Shown: positions 16,481 through 25,129 of the stretch, in pieces
Layout: each line of letters opens with the position of its first letter
Numbering within the stretch: the stretch's first letter is position 1
Notes under the pieces: generated by a model
Databases searched by the model: none
Told to the model about the DNA's origin: nothing
Seen by the model: the letters and a program-made list of their open reading frames with translations, nothing else
Program-made: the position numbers and the translations under genes
Source of the DNA: Ilyomonas sp964249755
Lineage (GTDB): Bacteria > Bacteroidota > Bacteroidia > Chitinophagales > Chitinophagaceae
Reading direction: 5' to 3'
NCBI GenBank assembly: GCA_964249755.1
Contig: CAXUDB010000002.1
Span: 1,178,001-1,242,000 of the forward strand
Length of the DNA: 64,000 nt

Positions 16481-17242
16481 ATGAGAAGACAAATAGCGGC
16501 TGCCAACTGGAAAATGAATCTTACCTGGCAAAAGGGGGAAGAATTGTTGTCGGCGATTGACAACAGTAAATATGAACTGAACGATAATCAACAGGCCATA
16601 TTTGCGGTGCCTTTTCCCTACCTGCATTTGGCGCAGGAAATTTTGCAGGATAAAAGAGGCGTATTTGTGGCTGCGCAAAATTGCAGCAATAGAAAAAGCG
16701 GTGCCTATACGGGCGAAGTATCGGTGGAAATGCTGCAAAGTCTCAATGTGCAATATGTGATTGTCGGGCACTCAGAGCGACGCGAATATTTCCACGAAAC
16801 GAATGCAGTATTGGCTGAAAAAATTGATCTCGCGTTATCACACAACATCACACCGATCTTCTGTTGCGGCGAACCCTTATTGGTTCGTGAATCTGAAACG
16901 CAAAATGAATACGTAGCCAAACAATTGGAAGAATCTCTTTTCCATTTAGATAATGATTCCGTCACAAAAGTTGTGATTGCCTACGAGCCCATCTGGGCTA
17001 TCGGCACCGGCAAAACTGCCTCCAAAGAACAGGCGCAGGAAATGCATGCGTTTATTCGGGGAGAACTGGCAAAAAAATACGGCGGCAGTGTAGCTAATGA
17101 GATTTCTATTTTGTATGGCGGCAGCGTAAAAGCAGCCAACGCAAAAGAAATATTTGCCGAGCGGGATGTAGATGGAGGATTGGTGGGTGGCGCTTCGTTG
17201 ATTGCTGACGAGTTTGTTACGATTATTAAAAGCCTGAAATAA
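16481..17242 (+). CDS. tpiA: Triosephosphate isomerase
   Basis: 253 residues, a TIM barrel that interconverts DHAP and glyceraldehyde 3-phosphate. Visible are the Lys in ANWKMN, the catalytic His in VGHSERRE, the catalytic Glu in YEPIWAIGTG and the phosphate-binding LYGGSV. The ATG at 16481 matches the family start (MRRQIAAANWK). It lies 10 bp after the GlmU-like gene and ends at a strong terminator. It would process DHAP made by the rhamnose pathway at 55.8-60.7 kb. Confidence 0.96.
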   Translation: MRRQIAAANWKMNLTWQKGEELLSAIDNSKYELNDNQQAIFAVPFPYLHLAQEILQDKRGVFVAAQNCSNRKSGAYTGEVSVEMLQSLNVQYVIVGHSERREYFHETNAVLAEKIDLALSHNITPIFCCGEPLLVRESETQNEYVAKQLEESLFHLDNDSVTKVVIAYEPIWAIGTGKTASKEQAQEMHAFIRGELAKKYGGSVANEISILYGGSVKAANAKEIFAERDVDGGLVGGASLIADEFVTIIKSLK

Positions 17243-17268
17243 TTTTCTGCTATAAAAACAAAAGCAGT

Positions 17269-17316
17269 AAGAAAGACCGATAAGTTTTAAAAAAATCTTA
17301 TCGGTCTTTCTTTTAT
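17269..17316. terminator. Bidirectional terminator between tpiA and the enoyl-CoA hydratase gene
   Basis: A 16-bp perfect stem (17269-17284 with 17297-17312, AAGAAAGACCGATAAG) closes an A-rich 12-nt loop, with a T-run on the plus side. It serves two convergent genes. Confidence 0.85.
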
Positions 17317-17323
17317 GGCAAAA

Positions 17324-18097
17324 TCATTTACCCTTAAAAACAGCTTTTCTTTTTTCTATAAAAGCCGTTGTTCCTTCTATCATATCTTCTGTTGAAAAGC
17401 ATTCGCCAAAACGCTTTATTTCATAATCATAACCCTCTTGCGTATGGTTGAAATGATTCACGCAGTCTATAATTTTTGAAGCTGCCAGGGGCGCTTTTTC
17501 ACCAATCAGTTGTAGTGTTTTTTTGGTTTCAGGCAGAAGCGCTTCGGAAGAAAAAATAGCATTAACGATCCTGTAATTTTTGGCTTCTTCAGCACCGATT
17601 ATTTTGCCGGTGAGCATGAGTTCATTAGCAATGTTTTTCCCAACCAGCTTAGTCAGGCGTTGAGTTCCCCCATAGCCCGGAATAATACCAAGATTAATTT
17701 CAGGCTGACCAAATTTTGCCACATCGGAAGCATAAATAAAATGACAGGCCAAAGCCAGTTCACAACCACCACCCAAGGCAAAACCATTCACGGCAGCTAC
17801 CACCGGCTTGGGACAGTTCTCTATCTTACTCATTAAAGTTTGTCCGTATCGCGCCAGCGATTCTCCGGCGCTTGCATCCATCTTTCCAAATTCCGAAATA
17901 TCAGCACCTGCCACAAAAGCTTTGCTGCCACTGCCTGTGATGATAGCGGATTTGATATCGCTGTTATCATACACTTCGTCCATTGCTTTGTCCAGCTCAT
18001 GCAGTACAAGCTGGTTTAACGCATTCAGCTTATCCGGGCGATTAATGGTAATGATATATATTCCTTCCTCGAGCGAGGTGAGCAGTGTTGTGTACAT
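17324..18097 (-). CDS. Enoyl-CoA hydratase/isomerase (crotonase) family protein
   Basis: 257 residues. The crotonase fold has the CoA/oxyanion-hole segment KAFVAGADISEF and both catalytic glutamates of true hydratases: GGGCELALACH and FGQPEINLGIIPGYGG. It likely hydrates 2-enoyl-CoA in fatty-acid beta-oxidation, or crotonyl-CoA in butyrate metabolism. It lies 51 bp downstream of mnmA on the same strand but functionally unrelated to it. Standard length, no oddities. Confidence 0.88.
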   Translation of the reverse strand: MYTTLLTSLEEGIYIITINRPDKLNALNQLVLHELDKAMDEVYDNSDIKSAIITGSGSKAFVAGADISEFGKMDASAGESLARYGQTLMSKIENCPKPVVAAVNGFALGGGCELALACHFIYASDVAKFGQPEINLGIIPGYGGTQRLTKLVGKNIANELMLTGKIIGAEEAKNYRIVNAIFSSEALLPETKKTLQLIGEKAPLAASKIIDCVNHFNHTQEGYDYEIKRFGECFSTEDMIEGTTAFIEKRKAVFKGK

Positions 18098-18148
18098 CTT
18101 ATCAGCGTATAATCATTTAAAACTTTTTCAATTAACCATTACCAATAA

Positions 18149-19240
18149 CTATCCTCTCTGTATAATGCCTCCGCCTATCACATCATTGCCTTCGTAAAAT
18201 ACGGCGCTTTGCCCTGGTGCAATGCTTTTTACGGGCTCTGTAAAGCGCACTTTAATAGTGCCGTTATCGTTGTATAAAAAGCTTTCTGCACCGCGATCTT
18301 TATATCGGATCTTAGTGTGAGCAATGGTGCCGTTGTCTACACCGTCATACTTAATCCAATTCAGTTTAGTAACCGTCATGTCTGCTTGTGAAAGGTCTTC
18401 TTCTTCTCCCAACATTACGGTATTATTCTGCGGATCTATAGCGGTTACATAAGCCGGTTTGCCTAAGGCAATTTCTAAACCTTTCCGCTGACCAATGGTA
18501 TAAAAAGGATAGCCTTTATGCTGACCCAATTTCTTTCCTTCTTTATTAATGAACCAACCGCCTTCTACTTTCTCTTCCAGCCCTTCTACATTGCGTTTCA
18601 GGAAGCCGCGATAATCATTATCCGGCACAAAACAAATTTCGTAGCTCTCACTTTTTTTGGCGAGTTCGGGATAACCAAATTCGAGCGCCATCTGCCTTAT
18701 TTCCATCTTATGATAATTGCCTAAAGGAAGGAGTGTACGGCTCAGCAAATCCTGCTGTAAACCCCATAGCACATAACTCTGGTCTTTGGTTTCATCAAGT
18801 CCTTTACTAATAACAAACCTGCTGTTGCTGTGCTGCCGCACATTTGCATAATGACCGGTTGCAATAAACTCACAACCCAATGCATCGGCACGTTTCAGCA
18901 GCGCACGCCATTTAATGTGCGTGTTGCACATTACACAAGGGTTTGGCGTTCTTCCGGCGAGATATTCTTCTACAAAATTCTCCACTACAAAGCCACCAAA
19001 CTCATCACGAATGTCTAATATAAAATGCGGAAAGCCATTCTGCACTGCCGCCTGCCGCGCATCATTAAAGCTGTCTATGTTGCAGCAGCCGGTTTCTTTA
19101 TGGCTGCCGCCACTGGTAGCATAGTCCCATGTTTTCATGGTGATGCCAACCACTTCATAGCCTTCGTTATGAAGCATGAGCGCCGCCATCGTACTGTCTA
19201 TACCGCCGCTCATGGCTACCAACACTTTTCCTTTGCTCAT
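18149..19240 (-). CDS. mnmA: tRNA-specific 2-thiouridylase MnmA
   Basis: 363 residues. MnmA activates U34 of Lys, Glu and Gln tRNAs with ATP and inserts sulfur. The PP-loop VAMSGGIDST, the first catalytic Cys in NPCVMCN and the second in YEICFVPD are all present, followed by the central KIRYKD and C-terminal beta domain (PGQSAVFY). ATG 19240 (MSKGK) is preferred to the TTG at 19249 because a TATCTTTG box ends 6 nt upstream. Confidence 0.95.
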   Translation of the reverse strand: MSKGKVLVAMSGGIDSTMAALMLHNEGYEVVGITMKTWDYATSGGSHKETGCCNIDSFNDARQAAVQNGFPHFILDIRDEFGGFVVENFVEEYLAGRTPNPCVMCNTHIKWRALLKRADALGCEFIATGHYANVRQHSNSRFVISKGLDETKDQSYVLWGLQQDLLSRTLLPLGNYHKMEIRQMALEFGYPELAKKSESYEICFVPDNDYRGFLKRNVEGLEEKVEGGWFINKEGKKLGQHKGYPFYTIGQRKGLEIALGKPAYVTAIDPQNNTVMLGEEEDLSQADMTVTKLNWIKYDGVDNGTIAHTKIRYKDRGAESFLYNDNGTIKVRFTEPVKSIAPGQSAVFYEGNDVIGGGIIQRG

Positions 19241-19246
19241 AAGGCG

Positions 19247-19254
19247 CAAAGATA
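19247..19254 (-). promoter_or_regulatory. -7 box of mnmA
   Basis: Perfect TATCTTTG on the minus strand, 6 nt before the ATG; predicts a leaderless or near-leaderless mRNA. Confidence 0.5.
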
Positions 19255-19385
19255 CTTATTAGAATAGTTTTTATAAATGCCGTTGTGTAATGGTTTGGTA
19301 AGATGTTGAAGCTTGGTTTTGTTGTTTCAGGACGGCTTTTAAAAAGAATGGATAGCAACAGTAAGTGAGAAGAAGCTTTATTTTT

Positions 19386-19436
19386 TATGCATAAATAAAG
19401 AAGCGACCGGCTTCTAAAACAGAAACCGGCCGCTTC
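19386..19436 (-). terminator. Terminator of the T9SS cargo gene
   Basis: The stem 19400-19410 (GAAGCGACCGG) pairs with 19426-19436 with one mismatch; on the minus strand it is followed by TTTATTTAT. It lies just past the stop of the gene at 19451. Confidence 0.65.
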
Positions 19437-19450
19437 CTTAGAAGACACAC

Positions 19451-21181
19451 TTATTTTACAAATTTCAAAACTTGTTTGTCTTTTTGGGATTGTATCGTTA
19501 CCAGGTACATTCCTTTTGGCAGTCTCGAAGCATCAATTGAAATAGCATCACCCGCTACAATGTTCTTTTGATAAACATACAATACAGCGCCATTTACATC
19601 TGTTATGTTTATAGTTGCATTGGGCATAGAAACAGGCGAATGTAGACTAATAACATTCTGCACCGGATTTGGCGAGATGGAAACCGAAAGTTTGCCATTA
19701 CTGATGGATAACTCTATTGTATTGCTGTAAGTAATTTTTCCATCCTTGTCCTGTGCAGCCAGGCGATAGTAGAGTTCTTTTGTATTCAATTGGTTGATGT
19801 TTGCATCGGTATAAGCGTAATTCATTCTTGAAGAACTGTTACCCCTTGCACTTACCTTTCCAATCGTTGTAAAATCAACACCATTCACGCTTCTTTGTAC
19901 AGCAAAATTTGATGTGTTGATTTCATTCAATGTTTGCCATTGCAGTTGGGCGTTTCCATTCTTTTGTGTACCTGTAAAGTTTAGGAGTGTTACAGGTAAG
20001 ATAGAGGAACAAAGGGTGTATTGAAGATTGTCCTCTCTAAAGTTAAATGTATGTAATGCTGTATCAGTATAATTAAGGAAGAATCTTGTCTGCTGATGAA
20101 ACTCATTATAATCTGATCGTGTTAGATAAGTAGTGTTACGAGATGTATTGTCGGGAGTAGCAGAAAATGTTTTAGTAATTGTACTGTCGGTAATTGTATA
20201 GGTGGTAGTGTCGCTGAATTTAACAGTGATATTGCCCCCGGGATAAAGATCATCAGGCTTCTCATTAAATGTTTGCGCGATGGTACTGTCTATATAAGTA
20301 GTACCTACAGTATCGTAAAAATGATTTTCTATTGAGCCCTCTCTGAATGACCCATTATCATTATAATGATAAATAGTTGTTTGGTTTACCGCAGAAGAGA
20401 AAGGATGATAAGAATAGTAGGATCTGACGGAATCAGTAAAAAAACCATAATCTTCTACTCTATACGATGAATCAATCAGCCTGTCGTTATTGAAATAATT
20501 ATACAATTCTGAAAATGGCTGATATGTATTCATTAGAAAATCCTGCTGACTGGCAGAATAATAAACCTGGTTACCTAATTCATCATAAATAAAATCATAT
20601 CCAAAACTTGGCTGCCAGGTACCAGAGTCTTCATCCCAATATGCGGATAAAAAGTGGATGTTTCTTCCGCTCTCATCATAGCCATATACGGTTTCACTAC
20701 TGTTGATGTACACTTGCTGTACAGGATCCCATACTTGGTCTATATAAGTTGTAGTTCTGCCTTCCGCATCATAAGTATAAGAGCCTAAGCCTTGAGGCTG
20801 CCACGTAGTTCCATTCCACTTTTCTTTTGTCAAACTACTCTTAGTTTTAGAGGGATTGTATGTGTAAGTAATTCTGGTACTGTTTATAAACGCAGAACTG
20901 ATTGTATCATAAGTTTGATATAGTTGTTGGTACAAACTGTTATCAGGATAATAGGTGTATATATTTTGATAACTCTCAGATGGATCATCCGGAAAGTTTA
21001 CCTGAGTGATTGAATCTAAACAGTTAGAATTATAGAGGCCTTTTGTCCAGACGTGAGGATGAAGTGCAATTTTATCTTCAGGAGAAAAATAAGCAGAATC
21101 GCTTAACAAAACACTTTTCTGCGCAGTAGCAAAATTTAAATAAGAACTTACAATAACAAAGAGAAGTAGAGCTTTTTTCAT
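19451..21181 (-). CDS. T9SS type A sorting domain-containing secreted protein
   Basis: 576 residues with an N-terminal signal peptide (MKKALLLFVIVSSYLNFATA). Residues about 100-330 contain YD-like tracts (YTYDAEGRTTTYI, YGYDESGRNI, FIYDELGNQV). A fibronectin-like segment (NAQLQWQTLNEINTSNFAVQ) precedes a C-terminal type A sorting domain (SISPNPVQN ... DASRLPKGMYLVTI ... KQVLKFVK). The domain directs export through the type IX system and surface attachment or release. No catalytic domain is recognised. The YD-like tracts resemble RHS-type text but are few and irregular. Its upstream region holds the 21-bp lattice array. Confidence 0.85.
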   Translation of the reverse strand: MKKALLLFVIVSSYLNFATAQKSVLLSDSAYFSPEDKIALHPHVWTKGLYNSNCLDSITQVNFPDDPSESYQNIYTYYPDNSLYQQLYQTYDTISSAFINSTRITYTYNPSKTKSSLTKEKWNGTTWQPQGLGSYTYDAEGRTTTYIDQVWDPVQQVYINSSETVYGYDESGRNIHFLSAYWDEDSGTWQPSFGYDFIYDELGNQVYYSASQQDFLMNTYQPFSELYNYFNNDRLIDSSYRVEDYGFFTDSVRSYYSYHPFSSAVNQTTIYHYNDNGSFREGSIENHFYDTVGTTYIDSTIAQTFNEKPDDLYPGGNITVKFSDTTTYTITDSTITKTFSATPDNTSRNTTYLTRSDYNEFHQQTRFFLNYTDTALHTFNFREDNLQYTLCSSILPVTLLNFTGTQKNGNAQLQWQTLNEINTSNFAVQRSVNGVDFTTIGKVSARGNSSSRMNYAYTDANINQLNTKELYYRLAAQDKDGKITYSNTIELSISNGKLSVSISPNPVQNVISLHSPVSMPNATINITDVNGAVLYVYQKNIVAGDAISIDASRLPKGMYLVTIQSQKDKQVLKFVK

Positions 21182-21264
21182 ACAGCAGTATTTGTTTTTA
21201 AGGCATTAAAGATAATGCGTGAAGGATAGCTTTTGACAGGTCGTAAATTTTCTTTTTAAAACTT

Positions 21265-21443
21265 AGTTCTTAGCTAACCCAACTAAGTAAATAACTGAGT
21301 TGAGTTAGTTCTTTACTCAGTCAACTCGGCAAAAAGCTGAATTAATTCAGTAAAAAGCTCAGTTGGGTTAGTTATTTACTAACTCAACTGAGTAAATAAT
21401 TAACTCAGTTCAGCTTTTTACTCACTCGGGTTAGTAAATAACT
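21265..21443. repeat. Intergenic array A: nine 11-bp boxes on a 21-bp lattice
   Basis: This fills most of the 338-bp gap 21182-21519. Boxes of consensus AGTAAAWARCT start at 21286, 21328, 21349, 21391 and 21433. Their reverse complements (AGYTWTTTACT) start at 21265, 21307, 21370 and 21412. All nine positions are exact multiples of 21 bp, leaving 10-bp spacers. The spacers are themselves related words (GAGTTGAGTT, CAGTTGGGTT, AACTCAACTG), again in both orientations. Every frame on both strands is broken by stops, so it is not coding. It ends 84 bp upstream of the T9SS gene start. A second array of the same kind lies at 35977-36071. Confidence 0.85.
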
Positions 21444-21468
21444 GAATTAATTACAGAGGCTGGTGCAC

Positions 21469-21499
21469 AAAAAAGGGACGCATTCTCAAATGCGTCCCT
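21469..21499 (-). terminator. Terminator of the gene at 21520-22032
   Basis: An 11-bp perfect stem (21474-21484 AGGGACGCATT with 21489-21499), loop CTCA, followed on the minus strand by T6. Confidence 0.85.
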
Positions 21500-21519
21500 C
21501 ATTACCCAAATAAAACGAC

Positions 21520-22032
21520 TTATGCCACTACGTTAATATCTTCCGCAGAAGCTGGCTTTTCTTTTTTTGACTTTCTGCGGCCTTGTCCTTTAAAACGCTT
21601 GTTCATGTCTTCATAAATTGTTTTTGCACCCGGCTCGTTTTCTCTGGCTGCCTGTGCCACGCTGTTATAATACTTGCGCACGTTCCTTAATTGTTCGCTA
21701 CGCGCAAGGGTGATGGTATCTGTTACCTTGCTCAGCAGATCGGTAAGCACTTTCTGCAGGGGCAGAAGCACAGCAACCGTTTCGCCTTCTATCTTTAATA
21801 AATTCTGATTTACGCTGCTGGGGCAAAACTGCGGATCGTTAGCAATGTAATAAACCCCTTTCTCTACAAAAGCAGCCGTTTTATCGGCAGCTTTGTTCAT
21901 CTTCTGCCTGTCTTTCGGCGTGAGCGAAAATAAATCCTCCGCGGTTTGGGCGGTGAAGGTTTTAGAACCCGTTAATAAAGCATCTACTGCTTCGGAAGAA
22001 GGCGCCTTGATAATGACGTTAGAATTGGTCAT
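21520..22032 (-). CDS. Conserved hypothetical protein
   Basis: 170 residues from ATG 22032 (MTNSNVIIKAPSS); a longer frame to 22095 starts with a hydrophobic stretch that looks non-native. It is soluble, largely helical and charged, with a basic C-terminal tail (KGQGRRKSKKEKP). No signal peptide, membrane segment or known motif is visible. The regular helix pattern with LLPLQKVLTDLLSKV suggests a small helical bundle. It lies between two strong terminators and is therefore monocistronic. Function not recognised. Confidence 0.65.
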   Translation of the reverse strand: MTNSNVIIKAPSSEAVDALLTGSKTFTAQTAEDLFSLTPKDRQKMNKAADKTAAFVEKGVYYIANDPQFCPSSVNQNLLKIEGETVAVLLPLQKVLTDLLSKVTDTITLARSEQLRNVRKYYNSVAQAARENEPGAKTIYEDMNKRFKGQGRRKSKKEKPASAEDINVVA

Positions 22033-22224
22033 AATTGTAAAATTTTTATTAGTTAATAACGCTAAATTATAGGTTGTATTTTCATCATAACTCAACGCCA
22101 GTAAGGTTTAAGCAGAAATTAATGTGTCGCTGATTTTATTAAAATCTTTTAATCTTTTCTTCATTTCCCTCGCCTGTTTGGTTTAACTTAACAAGTGGGC
22201 AAGAGGTGAAAGGATGGCAAACAT

Positions 22225-22260
22225 AAAAAAGAAAAGGGCTGCTTTTTTGCCGCCCTTTTC
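22225..22260 (-). terminator. Terminator of the 498-residue protein gene
   Basis: The stem GAAAAGGGC (22231-22239) pairs with GCCCTTTTC (22252-22260), followed on the minus strand by T6 (22230-22225). Confidence 0.8.
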
Positions 22261-22288
22261 AAGTATAAATTAGCTCTGTATTTCTTTT

Positions 22289-23785
22289 TTATGATGTGCT
22301 GCCTAAAGCATTTGCCACGCCGTCTTCTGTTGCGCCTGCATCTTCTTTATCTCTTTTTTCTGCATCGCCATAGCCAAACAAACGGCGTTCTTTAATCATC
22401 TGCGCCACCTCTGCGGGCACATATTCTTCCCATCCTTCCTGGCCTTCTTTAATCAATTGCAGCACCCGGTCGGTTTGCACATTCAGGTTCTTGCGGTTAT
22501 AGTGGGTAATGTCTTCTATTTTGTTGTTCGCTATCAGGTAACGGTATAGGTCTATCAGGTGCGGCGGCAATTGCAGGCGCAGGCAATTCTGAATGCTGCC
22601 GCTGCGAAGGGTGGGATAGATGAAAAGCTTAACCTTACGGCTGAACAAAGTAGCAAACGATTCGAGAATGCCGCCGGGAAGATCTTTGTAATGATCTTCG
22701 GAGAAAATATATTCAAGATTGGGATAGCCCAGCACCACACCTATTTTCAGTTTTGTGATGGTAGATAAATAAGCCACGAGTTTATAATACTCGTGGAAAT
22801 TGGAAATCATTACAGTCTGCCCCAGCGAGCAAAGAATATCCACCCGGTCAAGGAAATCTTTTTCATCTATTTCTGCATTCATTTCGGCATTCCTTTCCTG
22901 CAGCGATTGCAGGGTGAGTTCAGTTAAAACAACTACGTTTTCTTTGTCTACATCCGGCTCTTCCAGAAACTGGCTAAGACCGGTATTGATCATATCTAAA
23001 TGCACATTGATGACGGGACGAAAACGCCCGCGCACCACCACGATGTGTTTTTTATACAAGACTTCTGATGGCTGCTGGTTTTTGCCATCCGGCCCGAAAA
23101 CAGCCGCATCGGAAAAACCATACTTTACCAGGTGCAGACTCATCAGGCGATTGTCTACTTTGGTAAAATCCGGCCCTTCAAAACGAATCATGTCTATCTG
23201 TATGCGGTCTCTCGAAAGATCGTCCAGCAGGGATAACAGGAATGAAAGCGGATCGTTGTTATAATTGAAACAGGCGTAAATAAGATTGACGCCCAAAATG
23301 CCTACGGCCTGTTGCTGCAGCACGTTATCGTTATCCAACAACTTTACATGCAATACCACATCATTATAATCGCTGTTGGGCTTTAGCTGAAAGCGCACAC
23401 CCATCCAGCCATGACCGGTATTGGTTTTTTGATAATTGACCGCCGCTATCGTATCGGAAAAAGCGAAGAATGTAGTCGTGCCGCCTCGCTGCTCTTTCAG
23501 CCTTTCAATCAGCAAGCTGTATTCGCGGTCGAGCATTGCGATGAGGCGGTTTTCGCTTACATAACGGCGCTTTTTTTCTACGCCATAAATCGCATCGGAA
23601 AACAGCATGTCGTAAGCCGACATGGTTTTGGCAATGGTGCCGGACGAACCGCCGGCTTTAAAAAAATTAGCTGCTACATCCTGCCCTGCACCAATCTCGG
23701 CAAAGGAGCCATAAATTTCAGGGTCGAGGTTAATATCGAGTGCTTTTTGCTTGGTGCCAATGGTAGTAACGGTGCTCGCTTTCAT
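22289..23785 (-). CDS. Conserved protein of unknown function (498 aa)
   Basis: Large soluble protein, no signal peptide or membrane helix. It opens with TIGTKQKALDINLDPEIYG and GAGQDVAANFFKAGGSSGT, a very conserved-looking N-terminus. The middle has alternating beta/alpha text (IHVVVVRGRF-like segments, VVVLTELTLQSL, KIGVVLGYPNLEYIF) compatible with a Rossmann-like fold. The C-terminus is charged and probably disordered. I recall homologues of this type in Bacteroidota and cyanobacteria with unreliable names (TonB receptor, nicotinate adenylyltransferase); nothing in the sequence supports either. Monocistronic. Confidence 0.7.
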   Translation of the reverse strand: MKASTVTTIGTKQKALDINLDPEIYGSFAEIGAGQDVAANFFKAGGSSGTIAKTMSAYDMLFSDAIYGVEKKRRYVSENRLIAMLDREYSLLIERLKEQRGGTTTFFAFSDTIAAVNYQKTNTGHGWMGVRFQLKPNSDYNDVVLHVKLLDNDNVLQQQAVGILGVNLIYACFNYNNDPLSFLLSLLDDLSRDRIQIDMIRFEGPDFTKVDNRLMSLHLVKYGFSDAAVFGPDGKNQQPSEVLYKKHIVVVRGRFRPVINVHLDMINTGLSQFLEEPDVDKENVVVLTELTLQSLQERNAEMNAEIDEKDFLDRVDILCSLGQTVMISNFHEYYKLVAYLSTITKLKIGVVLGYPNLEYIFSEDHYKDLPGGILESFATLFSRKVKLFIYPTLRSGSIQNCLRLQLPPHLIDLYRYLIANNKIEDITHYNRKNLNVQTDRVLQLIKEGQEGWEEYVPAEVAQMIKERRLFGYGDAEKRDKEDAGATEDGVANALGSTS

Positions 23786-24044
23786 GACCAGAATCCTTTA
23801 TATTGAACGATACGAATAATGCTTATGGAAAGATACGAATAAAAGCGTCATTCTCTTTCCCTGCCTGCCGGCGAAGCGGGAATTTATTTAAACATAAGAC
23901 GTATTGATTGCTGTTGCGTTTAAGAAGCGCGAACAGCGATTCATAGTGCCTGTTAAACAACAGAAAAGCTCGCTTGTGCCAATTCGAAATAGAGTGCATT
24001 ACAGCACTTAAGTCAATTTTAATCGGCGCGAGCCGTATAAAAAC

Positions 24045-24052
24045 TAAATTTG
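24045..24052 (+). promoter_or_regulatory. -7 box of the HisKA-only gene
   Basis: Perfect TAAATTTG, 26 nt before the ATG at 24079; predicted start of transcription near 24059. Confidence 0.4.
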
Positions 24053-24078
24053 TTGTTGGACAGTATCACTCCCGGCTT

Positions 24079-24873
24079 ATGAAAAATTCATTTACCACAC
24101 CAAAAAAGCTGCTGATTCGCTTTTTGCTGATGACAGCCATTGTGATTGTACTTATCCTTTACTCGCAATATTCGGTGAACCGTTCCTTCAAAGACTTGAA
24201 AAAAGATGAGCAACTGGTGGATGCAACAAGAGAACAGCAACGAACGACGCTGTTAATCACCCAGCAAATAGCTGCCGACCAGTTGCAGGGAATTGAAATG
24301 ACTTTGCCGTTAGACAGTCTCAATCAAAAACTAACATACATACAGGAGCATATTTTAACTCGTATAGACCAGAGCGATTCCGGCTATGTGAAAGTGCATG
24401 ATAGTTTATCTAAAGCTTTCGCGAGCTTTTCTGTATCGTTAGGAATTTCCATTAACAATGACTCTATTAATAGCTATGTAAACCTTGTTGATGACCAGAA
24501 AAATTATTTGCTGGCATTGGAGAAACTCTCAACCATCGTGAATGAGAATTCAAATGCAAAGCTCAGCCATTACAAGCGTATACAAATAGTAGTGATGTGG
24601 GCAACGATAGTAATCCTTAGTTTGTCAGCTATGTTTATTTTTCTTCCTGTAATCAGGAAAATTGAAAATCAGAACAAACGGCTTAGACAAATTGCCTATA
24701 ATCAATCGCACGTAGTGCGGCGACCCTTAGCGAATATTAAGCTTTTTCTAAACCTTATGCAGATGGCTCCCAGTGAAGAAAAGGGTGAATTACTGGGCTT
24801 TATTCAAACAGAAGCCGAAGAATTAGACAATATCATATGCAGTTCTGTTAAACAAACCGAGTTGATTATTTGA
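24079..24873 (+). CDS. Histidine-kinase-like sensor with HisKA segment but no ATPase domain
   Basis: 264 residues from ATG 24079. TM1 is at 11-31, followed by an extracytoplasmic helical domain (35-165) beginning DATREQQRTTLLITQQI, like PilJ/MCP-type four-helix sensors. TM2 is at 168-190. Then comes a coiled linker (KIENQNKRLRQ) and an H-box AYNQSHVVRRPLANI with the presumed phospho-accepting His211. The second HisKA helix completes at the C-terminus and the protein stops. No HATPase_c domain is encoded here, and the 255 bp downstream contain no remnant in any frame I examined. It could be phosphorylated by a partner kinase or act as a dimerisation competitor. Confidence 0.7.
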   Translation: MKNSFTTPKKLLIRFLLMTAIVIVLILYSQYSVNRSFKDLKKDEQLVDATREQQRTTLLITQQIAADQLQGIEMTLPLDSLNQKLTYIQEHILTRIDQSDSGYVKVHDSLSKAFASFSVSLGISINNDSINSYVNLVDDQKNYLLALEKLSTIVNENSNAKLSHYKRIQIVVMWATIVILSLSAMFIFLPVIRKIENQNKRLRQIAYNQSHVVRRPLANIKLFLNLMQMAPSEEKGELLGFIQTEAEELDNIICSSVKQTELII

Positions 24874-25129
24874 ATACTAAATCTTTTTGATGACCCATCA
24901 AGCTGCAATGGATTTTTCATTTTATAAGTCATCACTTTAAATATACAAAAGGCTAAAGAAAGCGAAGCATCACCGAAAAAGAAAACTGACAATACATTTC
25001 TAAGGTTAAAGTATCATCGCTTTTGTATCCGTATCCCTTGTAAGGGCATGTTTTTTGGGTAAGGCTTGCCAGCCTTTTCCGGTAGCCCGACAAATGATTG
25101 TAGCGCTGCGGACAAGCAAAACTGAATGA

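Noticed and set aside
21265..21443. CRISPR array
   Set aside because: Repeats are only 11 bp, occur in both orientations, and the spacers are 10 bp and related to each other; no cas genes in the window.
24874..25129. Detached HATPase domain after the HisKA-only gene
   Set aside because: No frame on the plus strand shows N-, G1- or G2-box text; a frameshift would not restore a kinase.
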